Below, piece after piece: positions 8,168 through 16,819 of a stretch of DNA of 64,000 nt; position 1 is the first letter of the stretch; every line of letters starts with the position of its first letter. The position numbers and the translations under genes were made by a program. Source of the stretch: Acidimicrobiia bacterium (GTDB lineage: Bacteria > Actinomycetota > Acidimicrobiia > IMCC26256 > JAOSJM01). The stretch spans positions 124,001 through 188,000 of the forward strand of contig JAOSJM010000006.1 in the NCBI GenBank assembly GCA_027494165.1. The letters are read 5' to 3'. Below the pieces are notes generated by a model. It worked only from the letters and a program-made list of their open reading frames with translations. It was not told the origin of the DNA and searched no databases.

Positions 8168-8656
8168 TCAGTCGGACGCGGAGGGCGCGCGCCGGAAGGT
8201 GCCGGACCGACCGCCGCTCTTCTCCCACAGCGCCAGCTCGTCGATCACCATGGAGCGGTCGATCGACTTGCACATGTCGTAGATGGTGAGCGCCGCGACG
8301 GCGCAGGCCGTGAGCGCCTCCATCTCGACCCCCGTCCGGTCGACGGTGTCGACCTGCGCCTCGACCTGCACGTGGTGGTCCTCGATGCGGAAGTTCACGA
8401 ACACCGAGCCGACCAGCAGCGGGTGGCACAGCGGCAGCAGGTTCGCCGCCTGCTTGGCGGCCTGGATGCCCGCGACCCGCGCGACGGCGAGCACGTCGCC
8501 CTTGTTGATGGCCCCCGACGCGATCTTCGACGCCGTCTCGGGCTGCATCTGCACCTGGCAGCGCGCCACCGCCCGGCGGTGGGTCGGCTCCTTGGCCGTC
8601 ACGTCCACCATGCGGGCGCGCCCCAGCGGGTCGAGATGGGTGAACTCCGTGGCCAT
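8168..8656 (-). CDS. moaC: Cyclic pyranopterin monophosphate synthase MoaC
   Basis: MoaC catalyses the second half of the first step of molybdenum cofactor synthesis, converting the MoaA product into cyclic pyranopterin monophosphate in the cytosol. The family motifs MVDVTAKEPTHRRA (near residue 16), LCHPL (near 75), GVEMEALTACAVAALTIYDM and CKSIDR are all present, and the length of about 160 aa is normal. ATG at 8656 is chosen over a GTG two codons upstream. It lies 81 bp beyond the moaA stop on the same strand, so it is probably co-transcribed with moaA. Confidence 0.97.
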   Translation of the reverse strand: MATEFTHLDPLGRARMVDVTAKEPTHRRAVARCQVQMQPETASKIASGAINKGDVLAVARVAGIQAAKQAANLLPLCHPLLVGSVFVNFRIEDHHVQVEAQVDTVDRTGVEMEALTACAVAALTIYDMCKSIDRSMVIDELALWEKSGGRSGTFRRAPSASD

Positions 8657-8737
8657 CGCCACAGTCTAGGTTGGGCGCGGGCCGGACGCTCGTGGGACGT
8701 CGGGGACCGCCCCGGCAGGCGATCCCCGGAGCTCGCC

Positions 8738-9732
8738 TCAGCCGCCGATCTGGCTCATCGAGCGCGAGGGGCGGACGAAGTCGACCTGGCCGATCCGGTG
8801 GCCGGCCCACTTCGTGCCGACGGCGCCACGGATGGCCTCGGCCAGGTCGTCGTCGCTGCCCCCGGACCGCAGGATCTCGCGGAGATCGAACTCCTTCACC
8901 GCGAACAGGCAGGTCCGGAACTTGCCCTCGGCGGTGACCCGCACGCGGTCGCAGTGGTCGCAGAAGGGTGCCGTGACGCTGGCGATGACCCCGACGTCCC
9001 CCGGCCGTCGACGTACTCGAAGCGCTCGGCCGGCTCCTCGTGACCCGCTCCCGGCGGCCGCACCGGGACGAGGGGGAACACCGCCTGGATCCGCTCGAGG
9101 ATCTCGCCGGCCGGCACGACGGCGTCGCGGCTCCACGCGCCGTCGGCGTCGAGCGGCATGAACTCGATGAAGCGAACCCCGACCCCCTTGTCCCGCCCGA
9201 ACGCGGCGAGGTCCACGACCTCGTCGTCGTTCACCCCCCGGATGACGACGGCGTTCACCTTCACGGGGCGCAGCCCGGCCTCGAGGGCGGCGTCGATCCC
9301 GGCGAGGACGCGGTCGAGCGCGTTCCGCCGGGTGAGCTGCTCGAACCGATCGGGCCGCAGCGAGTCGAGCGACACGTTGACGCGCCGCAGGCCGGCCCCG
9401 GCGAGCTCGTGGGCCATCGCGGCGAGCTTGACCCCGTTCGTCGTCATCGCGACGTCCACGCCGAGGGGCGAGAGCAGCTCGAAGAGGCGCGGGAGGTCGT
9501 GGCGCACGGTCGGCTCGCCGCCGGTGACGCGCACCGCGTCGAACCCGAAGCGCTCGACGCAGACCCCGGTGATGCGGGCGAGCTCCTCGTAGGTGAGGAG
9601 CTCGGCACGGGGCAGCCAGGCCAGCCCGTCCTCCGGCATGCAGTACGTGCAGCGGAGGTTGCAGCGGTCGGTGACCGAGATCCGCAGGTCCTTCACCCGC
9701 CGGCGGTAGGGATCGACGAGCGGCATGGCCAT
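8738..9732 (-). CDS. moaA: GTP 3',8-cyclase MoaA (frame broken once near 8998-9002)
   Basis: This radical SAM enzyme makes the moco precursor from GTP. The N-terminal cluster motif CNLRCTYC and the GGEPTVR segment are intact, and the C-terminal second cluster motif FCDHC...CLF and the terminal GG (SMSQIGG) are present in the next frame. The switch lies at a CCCCC run (8998-9002). Adding one base gives an uninterrupted protein of 331 aa, normal for MoaA, so I treat it as an intact gene with a sequence error. Start MAMPLVDPYRRRVKDLRISVTDRC. moaC follows. Confidence 0.93.
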
Positions 9733-9790
9733 GCCACCAGCCTAGAGCGGTCGGGAGCCCCTCCTCGACGCGGAGCGGCCCCGAGGGGGC

Positions 9791-9819
9791 TTGCGGTGTG
9801 CCACGCAGAGTGCCATACT
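9791..9819 (+). promoter_or_regulatory. Sigma70-like promoter for the structured leader and LPxTG gene
   Basis: TTGCGG at 9791-9796 and CATACT at 9814-9819 are separated by exactly 17 bp. This predicts a start near 9826, leaving about 318 nt of untranslated leader before the ATG at 10144. Confidence 0.5.
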
Positions 9820-9825
9820 GACCAC

Positions 9826-10143
9826 GCTTCGTCTGGCCGCCGGGCGGGCGGAGCTGCCATGGGAGGCAGATGCTCGTGGCAGGCGTGACCGGCGCCGGGG
9901 GCGTCCCCACCCCGGACGCACCGGAGGAGCAGGTCACGCCCCCGGGGAGGCGAGGATCCGTCGGCGGGAGTTGGTCGCTGAGCCGGCGGGGAGCCAGAGC
10001 GAACCCGCCCCCGGGCCGCCACGAGACCCCCTGTACCCCCGGCCTCCTCGCGCCCACCGCGGTCGTCGTCGCCTCACGGGGCCGCTATGGTCCGCGCTGG
10101 AGGGGCCCGGCGCCGTGGGAGCACCGGGTCCCGAGGGGCGCCA
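9826..10143 (+). ncRNA. Long structured 5' leader, class not identified
   Basis: The 411-bp space between moaA and the secreted-protein gene holds no convincing coding region but has RNA-like structure. A perfect 9-bp stem GGCGTGACC (9882-9890) pairs with GGTCACGCC (9932-9940). Inside it GCGTCC pairs with GGACGC, and a CTGCC/GGCAG hairpin lies just upstream. A promoter fits at 9791-9819. Possible classes are an actinobacterial riboswitch or attenuator (for example of the c-di-AMP type found before cell-wall genes), but I cannot match a consensus with confidence. Confidence 0.4.
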
Positions 10144-11032
10144 ATGGGCGGAGCAGCGTTCCGGCCTCCGGGGAAGCTCGTCGCGCTCGTCGCGGCCGGG
10201 TCGGCGGGCGTCGCCCTGCTCCTGCTCCCGGCCCCGGCGCCCGCCACGGCGGCCGTCGGATCCGGCACGGGCGGCGAGGACACCCAGGGCCCGCCCGCCC
10301 CGGCGACCGCCGATCCCGACGACGCCGAGGCCGATCCGGCTCCGGAGCCCGCCGCCGGCGTCACGGGCGTCCCCGCGCCCGACGGCCCGGCCGGCGACCC
10401 GGCCGACGACCCCGTTCCCGGCGACGCCCCCGCCCCCGGGCCCGGCGTGGCGCGACCCCCGGCGGTGACCCGGCCACCGGGGCGGAGCCGGCCCCCACGC
10501 CGGGGGCGACCTCGTGGTGGAGGTGTCGTCGCGTGCGGGCAGCGGCGTGGTCGTCCTGCGCATCGAGTGCGTGTCCGGGGTCGTGGAGACCGTCGTCGAC
10601 GGGGTCCCGGTGCAGACGTCGTCGTCGACGATCGAGGAGCGCCGGATCCCGGTGATCCCCGAGGCGCCCTCCTCGGCGGTCGTCGTCGACGTCCCCACCG
10701 GGTCCGACTGCTCCGTCGACGTCGCGGAACCGGGCGGCGGGACCGTCGTCGAGGCGCGCGGCGGGGCCGGCCTGCTCGCGCCCGGCGGGACCCTGATCGG
10801 CGTCCGCGTGACGACGGCCGGGGACCCCACCACCGTCGGTGTCGTGCTCGAGTTCCCGGTCCAGGTGGCCGGGGAGCAGGCCGGACGACCGGATCCGGTA
10901 CCGCCCGCGGTCGGGGGCCTCCCCGCCACGGGCGGGCGCCCGGGACGGCTCGCCGCCCTGGGCGCGACGTGCCTCGCCGCCGGCCTGGTCCTCGCGCGAG
11001 CTGCCCGCCGCCGACCCCGTGCGCCGGCCTGA
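10144..11032 (+). CDS. Secreted Pro/Ala-rich protein with LPATG C-terminal anchor (frame broken at about 10456 and 10502)
   Basis: Start MGGAAFRPPGK is followed by a signal peptide (LVALVAAGSAGVALLLLPA, cleavage near APATAA) and a Pro/Ala/Asp-rich stretch. After two one-base breaks at CCCCC (10456-10460) and GGGGG (10502-10506) comes a beta-rich domain (LVVEVSSRAGSGVVVLRIEC onward). The end has LPATGG, a hydrophobic helix and a basic tail RRRPRAP, the layout of a sortase substrate. Repairing both breaks gives 296 aa. No sortase is in the window. The function is unknown; a surface protein is inferred. GAGGGG precedes the ATG. Confidence 0.6.
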
Positions 11033-11068
11033 GGCGGCCGGACCCGCGGCCGGCCCGGCCGCCGTGCG

Positions 11069-12312
11069 TCAGTGGTCGGCGGGAACGTCGAGGCGCAGGA
11101 CCCGGACCGCCTCCCCGGCCTCGACGCCCTCGCCGTCGGGAACCAGCGCGAGGCCGTTCGCGGCGGCGGTCGCGGCCAGGGCGTTGCTCGCCTGGGCCCG
11201 CACCGGGTCGGCGACGAACCGCCCGTCCTCGACGTGGAGGCGCACCCGGTCGAGGTGCAGCTTGCCGTCACGCCGGCGGGGCAGCGGCGCACCGGCCACC
11301 GCCGGCACCTCGGGACGGAAGCGGTGTGGGTGACCCATCGCCTGGAGCAGCGCCGGCCGGGCGAACAGCTCGAAGCTGACGAGCGACGACACGGGGTTGC
11401 CCGGCAGCCCGAAGACGGGCACGCCCCCGATCACCCCGAAGGCGAGGGGCTTGGCCGGCTTGATCGCCACCTGCGACCAGCGGAAGGTCCCGCCCCGGCC
11501 GACCTCCCCGGCCAGGTGGTCGAGCGCCGCCTTCACGAAGTCGTAGTCACCGACCGAGACGCCGCCGCTCGTGAGCACCGCGTCGCAGGAGTCGAGGGCC
11601 CGCTCCAGGACCGACGTGATGAGCGCCTGGTCGTCGCGGGCCGTGCCCAGGTCGACGGGCTCGCAACCGGCCTCGGCCACCAGGGCGAGGAGCATGGGCC
11701 GGTTGGAGTCGCGGATCTGGCCGGGCGCCAGCGGGGCGGCCCCCTCGACGAGCTCGTCGCCCGTCGAGAGCACCCCCACCCGGGCCCGGGGCCGGGCCAG
11801 CACCTCGACGCGACCCAGGCTCGCGAGCACCCCGAGGTGGGCCGGCCCGAGCACCGTGCTGGCCGGGAGCACGAGGTCGCCGGGTCGCACGTCGCCGCCG
11901 GCCTCCCGCACGTGGTCACCGACCCGGGCCTCCTGGTGCACCAGCACCGAGTCGCCCTCGGCCTCGGTCCGCTCGACCATCACGACCGCGTCGGCCCCGT
12001 CGGGCACGGGGGCACCGGTCATGATGCGGATCGCCTGGCCGGGTCCGACGGCCACGGTGGGCGCCCGCCCCGCCGGGAGCTCGCCCACCACGGCGAGCCG
12101 GACCGGCGAGCCGTTCGACGCGCCGGCGGTGTCGACGGCCCGCAGCGCGTACCCGTCCATGGCCGAGCTGGCGAACGGGGGACCGCCTCGTCGGCGACCA
12201 CGTCCTCGGCCACCGCGAGGCCGAGCGCGCCGGCAAGGGGCACCGGACGGGCCGGGAGCACGCCGACGGCGTCGAGCACCCCGGCCCGGGCCTCCTCGAG
12301 GGGGATCAGCAC
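11069..12312 (-). CDS. moeA: Molybdopterin molybdotransferase MoeA / gephyrin-like Glp (frame broken near 12177-12181)
   Basis: MoeA inserts molybdate into adenylylated molybdopterin. The protein starts MLIPLEEARAGVLDAV, and after one break at a GGGGG run continues with the diagnostic FASSAMDGYALR, IMTGAPVPDGADAVV, GVLSTGDELVE, DSNRPML, TSGGVSVGDYD and LPGNPVSSLVSFE motifs. With one base restored it has 414 aa, the normal length. In actinobacteria a MoeA paralogue next to galU is the cell-division protein Glp; the galU neighbour here (20 bp away) and a GlpR-like gene nearby favour that reading, but enzyme motifs are also intact. Confidence 0.92.
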
Positions 12313-12331
12313 GCGCCCGAGCCTCCACCCA

Positions 12332-13213
12332 TCAGAGGAGCTTCCGCCTCCGCACCAGGTCGACGAGGAAGGCCTCGAGCTCGGGCCCGAGGTCGTCGCG
12401 ATCGAGGGCCAGCTCGATGTTCGCCCGGAGGAAGTCGACCTTCTTGCCGATGTCGTAGCGGCCGTGCTCGAAGGTCCACCCGTACACCGTCTGGCTCTCG
12501 ATCAGCAGCGCGATGGCGTCCGTCAGCTGCAGCTCGCCGCCCGCCCCGGGCGTGATCCGGGCCAGGGCGTCGAAGATCTCGGGCGTGAAGACGTAGCGTC
12601 CGATGACCGCGAGGTTGGAGGGCGCCTCGGTCGGGTCGGGCTTCTCCACGATCGAACGGACCTGCACGAGCAGGTCGTCGACCGGCTCGGGCTCGACGCA
12701 CCCGTAGGCGGAGATGTCGCCGCGCGGCACCTCCTGGAGCGCGACCACGGACCGTCCGTACCGGGCGTGCACGTCGAGCATCGAGCGCAGGACCTCGGCG
12801 TCGTCGACCATGATGTCGTCGCCCAGCATCACGGCGAACGGCTCGTCGCCGACGTGGTCGCGAGCGGTGAGCACCGCGTGCCCGAGGCCCTTGGGCTCCT
12901 TCTGGCGGATGTAGTGGATCGCCGCCATCTCGGACGGGTTCAGCACGGCGTCCAGCAGCGCCCGCTTGCCGGCCCGCTCGAGCTGGACCTCCAGCTCGAA
13001 GTTCCGGTCGAAGTGGTCCTCGATGGCGTGCTTGCCCCGACCGGTCACGATGAGCACGTCGGTGAGACCGGCCCGGACCGCCTCCTCGACCACGTACTGG
13101 ATGGCCGGCTTGTCGACGACGGGCAGCATCTCCTTCGGCTGGCTCTTGGTGACGGGCAGGAATCGCGTGCCCAGCCCGGCGGCCGGGATCACCACCTTCT
13201 TCACCGGTTGCAT
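12332..13213 (-). CDS. galU: UTP--glucose-1-phosphate uridylyltransferase
   Basis: GalU makes UDP-glucose for glycogen, trehalose and envelope polysaccharides. The 293-aa protein begins MQPVKKVVIPAAGLGTRFLP, with the nucleotide-binding G-x-G-T-R-x-L-P signature at residues 13-20, then KEMLPVVDKPAIQYVVEEA, GDDIMVD and the metal/sugar residues in VEKPDP. Length and spacing are canonical for the bacterial GalU family. It sits directly upstream of moeA/glp on the same strand and downstream of plsY. UDP-glucose supply is relevant to the trehalose and glucosylglycerate genes at the other end of the window. Confidence 0.96.
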   Translation of the reverse strand: MQPVKKVVIPAAGLGTRFLPVTKSQPKEMLPVVDKPAIQYVVEEAVRAGLTDVLIVTGRGKHAIEDHFDRNFELEVQLERAGKRALLDAVLNPSEMAAIHYIRQKEPKGLGHAVLTARDHVGDEPFAVMLGDDIMVDDAEVLRSMLDVHARYGRSVVALQEVPRGDISAYGCVEPEPVDDLLVQVRSIVEKPDPTEAPSNLAVIGRYVFTPEIFDALARITPGAGGELQLTDAIALLIESQTVYGWTFEHGRYDIGKKVDFLRANIELALDRDDLGPELEAFLVDLVRRRKLL

Positions 13214-13249
13214 CGGTCGCCCCTCGGTCCGGAGGTCACCCGGAGAACG

Positions 13250-13877
13250 CTACCGCTGCGCGGTCGGCGGGCCGCCGTCGGCCCCCGCCGGGGGGTGCTC
13301 CGGGCGCAGCGAGAGCTCCTCGCCCCGGACGAGCCTTCGGAGGTTGGAGGCGTGCCGGGCCACGACGGCCACCGCGAGCCCCGAGACCACGGCGACGTCG
13401 ACCCATCCGTAGCCGGACAGGGCCACGGCGACGGGGAAGAGCAGGGTCCCCACGAGCGACGCGACGGACGCCTTGCCGGTGACGCGGGCGAGCACGAACC
13501 AGCAGACGCCGAGCCCGAGGACGATCCACGGGAACAGCACGACCAGCGTGCCCCCGGCCACGGCGACGCCCTTGCCCCCCTTGAACCGCCGGGTGACCGG
13601 GAAGACGTGACCGGCGAGGGCGGCCACGCCCAGGACGTAGGCGCCGGCCCGACCCTCGATCGCCAGCCCGGCACCCGCGGAGAGCGCCCCCTTGCCGAAG
13701 TCCGCGCCGAGGACGAGCAGCCCGGCCCGCCAGCCGAGGAGGCGGATGACGTTCGAGGCGCCCGGGTTGCCCGAGCCCTCGTGGAGCACGTCGTGGCCAC
13801 CCACCCGACCGACGAGGGTCGCGCTGGGGAAGGTCCCCAGGAGGTAGGCGAGCGGCACCAGCAGCGCGATCACGGCC
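13250..13877 (-). CDS. plsY: Glycerol-3-phosphate acyltransferase PlsY
   Basis: PlsY transfers acyl groups from acyl-phosphate to glycerol-3-phosphate, the first membrane step of phospholipid synthesis. The three conserved motifs are visible: the start AYLLGTFPSATLVG, SGNPGASNVIRLLGW and the GHVFPVTRRFKGGKGVA loop, with several hydrophobic helices between. Start MAVIALLVP at 13877 is preferred because GGGAGA lies 9 nt upstream; an ATG three codons earlier (13886) sits on top of that ribosome site. Length about 208 aa, as expected. Confidence 0.94.
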
Positions 13878-13933
13878 ATCGACGGCATTCTCCCGCACCT
13901 GGAGGGCCCGTCAAATGGACCCTCCCGACCGGG

Positions 13934-13965
13934 TACCATTAGCAGTCGAGAACCGCGACTGCTAG
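13934..13965 (+). promoter_or_regulatory. CIRCE-like inverted repeat upstream of fmdB
   Basis: A TACCAT -10-like hexamer (13934-13939) is followed by TTAGCAGTC-N9-GACTGCTAG (13939-13965). The CIRCE consensus is TTAGCACTC-N9-GAGTGCTAA. The spacing is identical and both arms match except for a compensatory C/G swap at arm position 7 and the final base. It lies 47 bp before the fmdB ATG. It is either a divergent HrcA site or an unrelated repressor site of the same shape. Confidence 0.5.
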
Positions 13966-14012
13966 ACCGTCCTCGGGGGCGGGAACCCCGCCCGTCAGAG
14001 AGGTGCCAGCCG

Positions 14013-14327
14013 ATGCCGACCTACTCGTACCGCTGCGGCAAGTGCGGAGAGCAGTTCGAGACCTGGCAGTCGATCACCGACGAGCCGCTCAAGCGCCACC
14101 GCGGCTGCGGCGGCAAGCTCGTGAAGGTGCTGAGCCCGGTGGGCATCGTGCTCAAGGGATCGGGCTTCTACAAGACCGACAACGGCTCGCGGTCCAAGGG
14201 CGCCCGGCGCGAGAAGACCGAGAAGACCGAGACGTCGGAGTCCTCGAAGCCCGCGGAGACGCCGAAGTCGAAGCCGTCGCCCGAGGCCTCGACCACCCCG
14301 TCGAAGGCCGAGGCCAAGACGGCGTGA
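14013..14327 (+). CDS. FmdB-family zinc-ribbon protein
   Basis: Start MPTYSYRCGKCGEQFETWQS and the second pair in RGCGGKLVKV give the small zinc-ribbon domain of the FmdB family (residues 1-45), followed by GSGFYKTDNG, which is also conserved. The rest is a low-complexity Lys/Glu/Ser/Pro tail. Family members are regulatory or chaperone-associated proteins of uncertain function. AGAGAGG lies upstream of the ATG. The stop codon overlaps the start of the next gene (GTGA), so MTA phosphorylase is translationally coupled to it. A CIRCE-like repeat lies in its promoter. Confidence 0.88.
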   Translation: MPTYSYRCGKCGEQFETWQSITDEPLKRHRGCGGKLVKVLSPVGIVLKGSGFYKTDNGSRSKGARREKTEKTETSESSKPAETPKSKPSPEASTTPSKAEAKTA

Positions 14328-15159
14328 CCGCTGCGGTCGCCGAGGTCGGGGTCTTCGGAGGATCGGGGTTCTACTCGTTCCTCGACGACGTCGAGGAGCT
14401 CGAGCTGGTGACGCCCTACGGCCCCCCGAGCGCGGCCCTGCACCTGGGCCGGGTGGCGGGGCGCCGCGTGGCCTTCCTCCCCCGCCACGGCCCCCACCAC
14501 GAGCTCGTCCCCCACCGCATCAACTACCGGGCCAACCTGTGGGCGATGCGCATGCTGGGCGTGACCCGGGTCCTCGCGCCCTTCGCCGCCGGCTCACTCC
14601 AGCCCCACGTGCACCCCGGGGACTTCGTGGTCTGCGACCAGTACGTCGACCGGACCTGGGGCCGCCCGGACACGTTCTACGAGGGGCCCGTGGCCCACCA
14701 CGTCTCCTCGGCCGATCCCTACTGCCCCGCCCTCTCGACCCTCACCGCCGACGTGGCCCGCGACACGGGCACGACCGTCCACCGGTCGGGCACGGTCGTC
14801 GTGGTGCAGGGGCCCCGGTTCTCGACCCGGGCCGAGTCCCGCTGGTTCCGGGCCCAGGGCTGGGAGGTCGTCAACATGACCCAGTACCCCGAGGCGCACC
14901 TCGCGCGGGAGCTGGGCCTGTGCTACACGGGCATCGCCCTCATCACCGACTACGACACGGGGGTCGAGGACGACCCGGGCCACGAGCCCGTGAGCCAGGA
15001 GCTGGTGTTCTCCTTCTTCGAGCGCAACGTGGGGCGGGTCCGGGACCTGCTCTTCGCCGTGATCCCCGGCTCCCCGGGGAGCGGGACTGCACCTGCGCCG
15101 AGGCGCCGGGACCCCTCCCACCGGTCGAGCCCCTTCCGTCCGGCGAGCCGTCCGGGTAG
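14324..15159 (+). CDS. mtnP: S-methyl-5'-thioadenosine phosphorylase (frame broken near 15072-15079)
   Basis: This enzyme of the PNP/MTAP family splits methylthioadenosine (or a related purine nucleoside) with phosphate. Seen are GVFGGSGFYSFLDDV at the start, FLPRHGPHHELVPHRINYRAN, GSLQPHVHPGDFVVCDQYVDR, the active-site VNMTQYPEAHLARELGLCY and ITDYDTGVE. One base lost near CCCCGGGG moves the frame; the other frame supplies ERDCTCAEAPGPLPP, the usual actinobacterial C-terminus. Repaired length 278 aa. Start GTG overlaps the fmdB stop. A 6-oxopurine nucleoside phosphorylase role is an alternative. Confidence 0.88.
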
Positions 15160-15219
15160 CCTCGGCGCCACCTCCCCGTCCTTCCCCGCCGGCCCGTCGC
15201 GCCCGGGAGGGACGTCCCC

Positions 15220-15921
15220 ATGCTCCGCCGATCACCCCGTGCCGCCCTCCTCTGGGCCGGCGCCGCCGTCGTCGGTCTCGCCACCGCCCGGATGGCGGCC
15301 CAGGACCTCGCCGCCCTCCACCGGCAGGCCCGGGCGCTCGGTGATCCCCGTGAGATCGTCGTGGCCCGCCACGACCTCGCCCTGGGGTCGACGGTCGACC
15401 CCGAGGACCTCGCCGTCCGCCGGCTCCACGCCTCCGAGGTCCCCGACGGCGCGCTGCTCGACCCGCGCGACGCCGTGGGCCGGGTCGTCGCCGTGCCGGT
15501 CCTGCGCGGTGGCACGGTCCTCGCACGGCACCTCACCCCCGCCGAGCGGTCCGGTCTCGACGGGATCGTGCCCGAGGGGATGCGGGCCGTCCGGGTCGTG
15601 GCGACCGACACCCTGCGTCCCGACCGGGGTGCCACCGTCGACGTCCTCGTCACCCTCGACCCCTCCCTCGTCGGCGAGGGGGTGGAGCCGACGCTCGTGG
15701 CGGCCCGGGCCGCGCTCGTGGTCCAGGTCGACGCCGGCGGCGCGGATAGCCTCTCGGCCGACGCGGGCCCGGGCACTCGCCTCGGGGTCACGCTCCTCGT
15801 CACGACCGACGAGGCCACCCGGCTCGCCTACGCCAGCGCGAACGGCGTGCTCGCCCTGGCCCTGACGCCGCCGGAGGACGCGTGCTGCAGGACATCGTTC
15901 TCGGGATCGTCCAGGGGCTGA
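15220..15921 (+). CDS. SAF-domain protein resembling the pilus assembly protein CpaB/RcpC
   Basis: A 233-aa protein with a single N-terminal membrane segment (AALLWAGAAVVGLATARMAA) and a SAF domain (IVVARHDLALGSTVDPEDLAVRRL through VGRVVAVPVLRGGTVLARHL, residues about 45-105). A second beta-rich region (GMRAVRVVATDTLRPDRGATVDVLVTLDP) follows, as in the RcpC/CpaB family of Flp pilus assembly. No other pilus gene is nearby, so the role is open. Its 3' end overlaps the uppP start by 40 bp, suggesting coupled translation. Confidence 0.65.
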   Translation: MLRRSPRAALLWAGAAVVGLATARMAAQDLAALHRQARALGDPREIVVARHDLALGSTVDPEDLAVRRLHASEVPDGALLDPRDAVGRVVAVPVLRGGTVLARHLTPAERSGLDGIVPEGMRAVRVVATDTLRPDRGATVDVLVTLDPSLVGEGVEPTLVAARAALVVQVDAGGADSLSADAGPGTRLGVTLLVTTDEATRLAYASANGVLALALTPPEDACCRTSFSGSSRG

Positions 15922-16673
15922 CGGAGTTCCTCCCCGTCTCCTCGAGCGGCCACCTCGTCGTCGTCCCCGCCCTGTTCGGCTGGGAGCAGCCCTCCCTCAC
16001 CTTCGACCTCGTGCTGCACCTCGGAACCCTCCTCGCCGTGGTCTTCGCCTTCCGGGCCGACCTCGTCGCGCTGGTCCTGGGGTTGCTGGGGCGAGGCCCC
16101 GATCCGACCCGGGCCCGCCGCCTCCTCGGCCTCCTCGTCGTGGGCAGCATCCCGGCGGGCGTCGCCGGGCTGGCCCTGGGCAGCTTCTTCGAGGACCTGT
16201 TCGAGCGGCCGGGCTGGGTGTGCGGCTTCTGGGTCGTGACCGCGCTGATCCTCCTCGCGGCCGACCGCCACGTCGAGCGCTTCCCGGCCACCACCGACAC
16301 GGTCGGCACCCGATCGGCGGTCGGCATGGGGGTGGCCCAGGCGGCCGCGATCACCCCCGGGATCTCGCGGTCCGGGACGACGATCGCCGCCGGGGTCGGG
16401 TTCGGGCTCACGAGGACCGAGGCCGCCCGGTTCTCGTTCCTGCTGTCGATCCCCGCCATCCTCGGGGCGGTGATCACGCAGATCCCCGACGTGACCGGCG
16501 GCGAGTTCGACCTCACCGCCTCGGTGGCCGCGGGGTTCGTGGCCGCGCTCGTCTCGGGGTGGCTCGCCATCGAGGGCTTCCTGCGCTTCCTGCGGACGCA
16601 CTCGCTGCGTGCCTTCGCCCTCTACCTGCTCGTCGTGGCGCCCGTGTCGGCCGTCCTCCTCTGGCTCACCTGA
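15882..16673 (+). CDS. uppP: Undecaprenyl-diphosphate phosphatase UppP (BacA)
   Basis: UppP recycles the lipid carrier of cell-wall synthesis by dephosphorylating undecaprenyl diphosphate. The start VLQDIVLGIVQGLTEFLPVSSSGHL contains the catalytic EFLPVSSSGH motif, and ITPGISRSGTTIAAGVGFGLTR is the second signature with the PGxSRSG core. Six or more hydrophobic helices fill the 263 aa. The GTG start has GGAGG 4 nt upstream, inside the preceding gene. A 13-bp hairpin lies just past the stop. Confidence 0.96.
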   Translation: MLQDIVLGIVQGLTEFLPVSSSGHLVVVPALFGWEQPSLTFDLVLHLGTLLAVVFAFRADLVALVLGLLGRGPDPTRARRLLGLLVVGSIPAGVAGLALGSFFEDLFERPGWVCGFWVVTALILLAADRHVERFPATTDTVGTRSAVGMGVAQAAAITPGISRSGTTIAAGVGFGLTRTEAARFSFLLSIPAILGAVITQIPDVTGGEFDLTASVAAGFVAALVSGWLAIEGFLRFLRTHSLRAFALYLLVVAPVSAVLLWLT

Positions 16674-16693
16674 CCCCCCTTCCCTCCCACGCT

Positions 16694-16743
16694 CGCGTCG
16701 GGTCACGAACGGCACGCTGGCGCGCTCCTGGTGACCCGACGCG
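16694..16743 (+). terminator. 13-bp perfect hairpin downstream of uppP
   Basis: CGCGTCGGGTCAC (16694-16706) pairs perfectly with GTGACCCGACGCG (16731-16743) around a 24-nt loop, 21 bp past the uppP stop and 77 bp before the next start. There is no T-tract, so termination would be non-canonical, as often in high-GC actinobacteria. The stem and loop sizes resemble those of the dispersed hairpin repeats, but the sequence differs. Confidence 0.5.
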
Positions 16744-16819
16744 CCTTCGATCCCCGCTGACCCGGCGCGCCGGGCGGGCGCCGGGCCGGCACCGGTCCCG
16801 CCTGGCTAGCCTGCTGCGC

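Noticed and set aside
11072..13942. 956-aa open frame on the + strand opposite moeA, galU and plsY
   Set aside because: It is the antisense of three confidently identified genes and has the Arg/Glu/His/Gly-rich composition typical of shadow frames in high-GC DNA.
15160..15865. MTA phosphorylase fused to a long C-terminal Ser/Pro/Arg-rich domain
   Set aside because: The family C-terminus (RDCTCAEA) is found in the other frame and ends at 15159; the extension is a shadow of the SAF gene caused by a one-base break.
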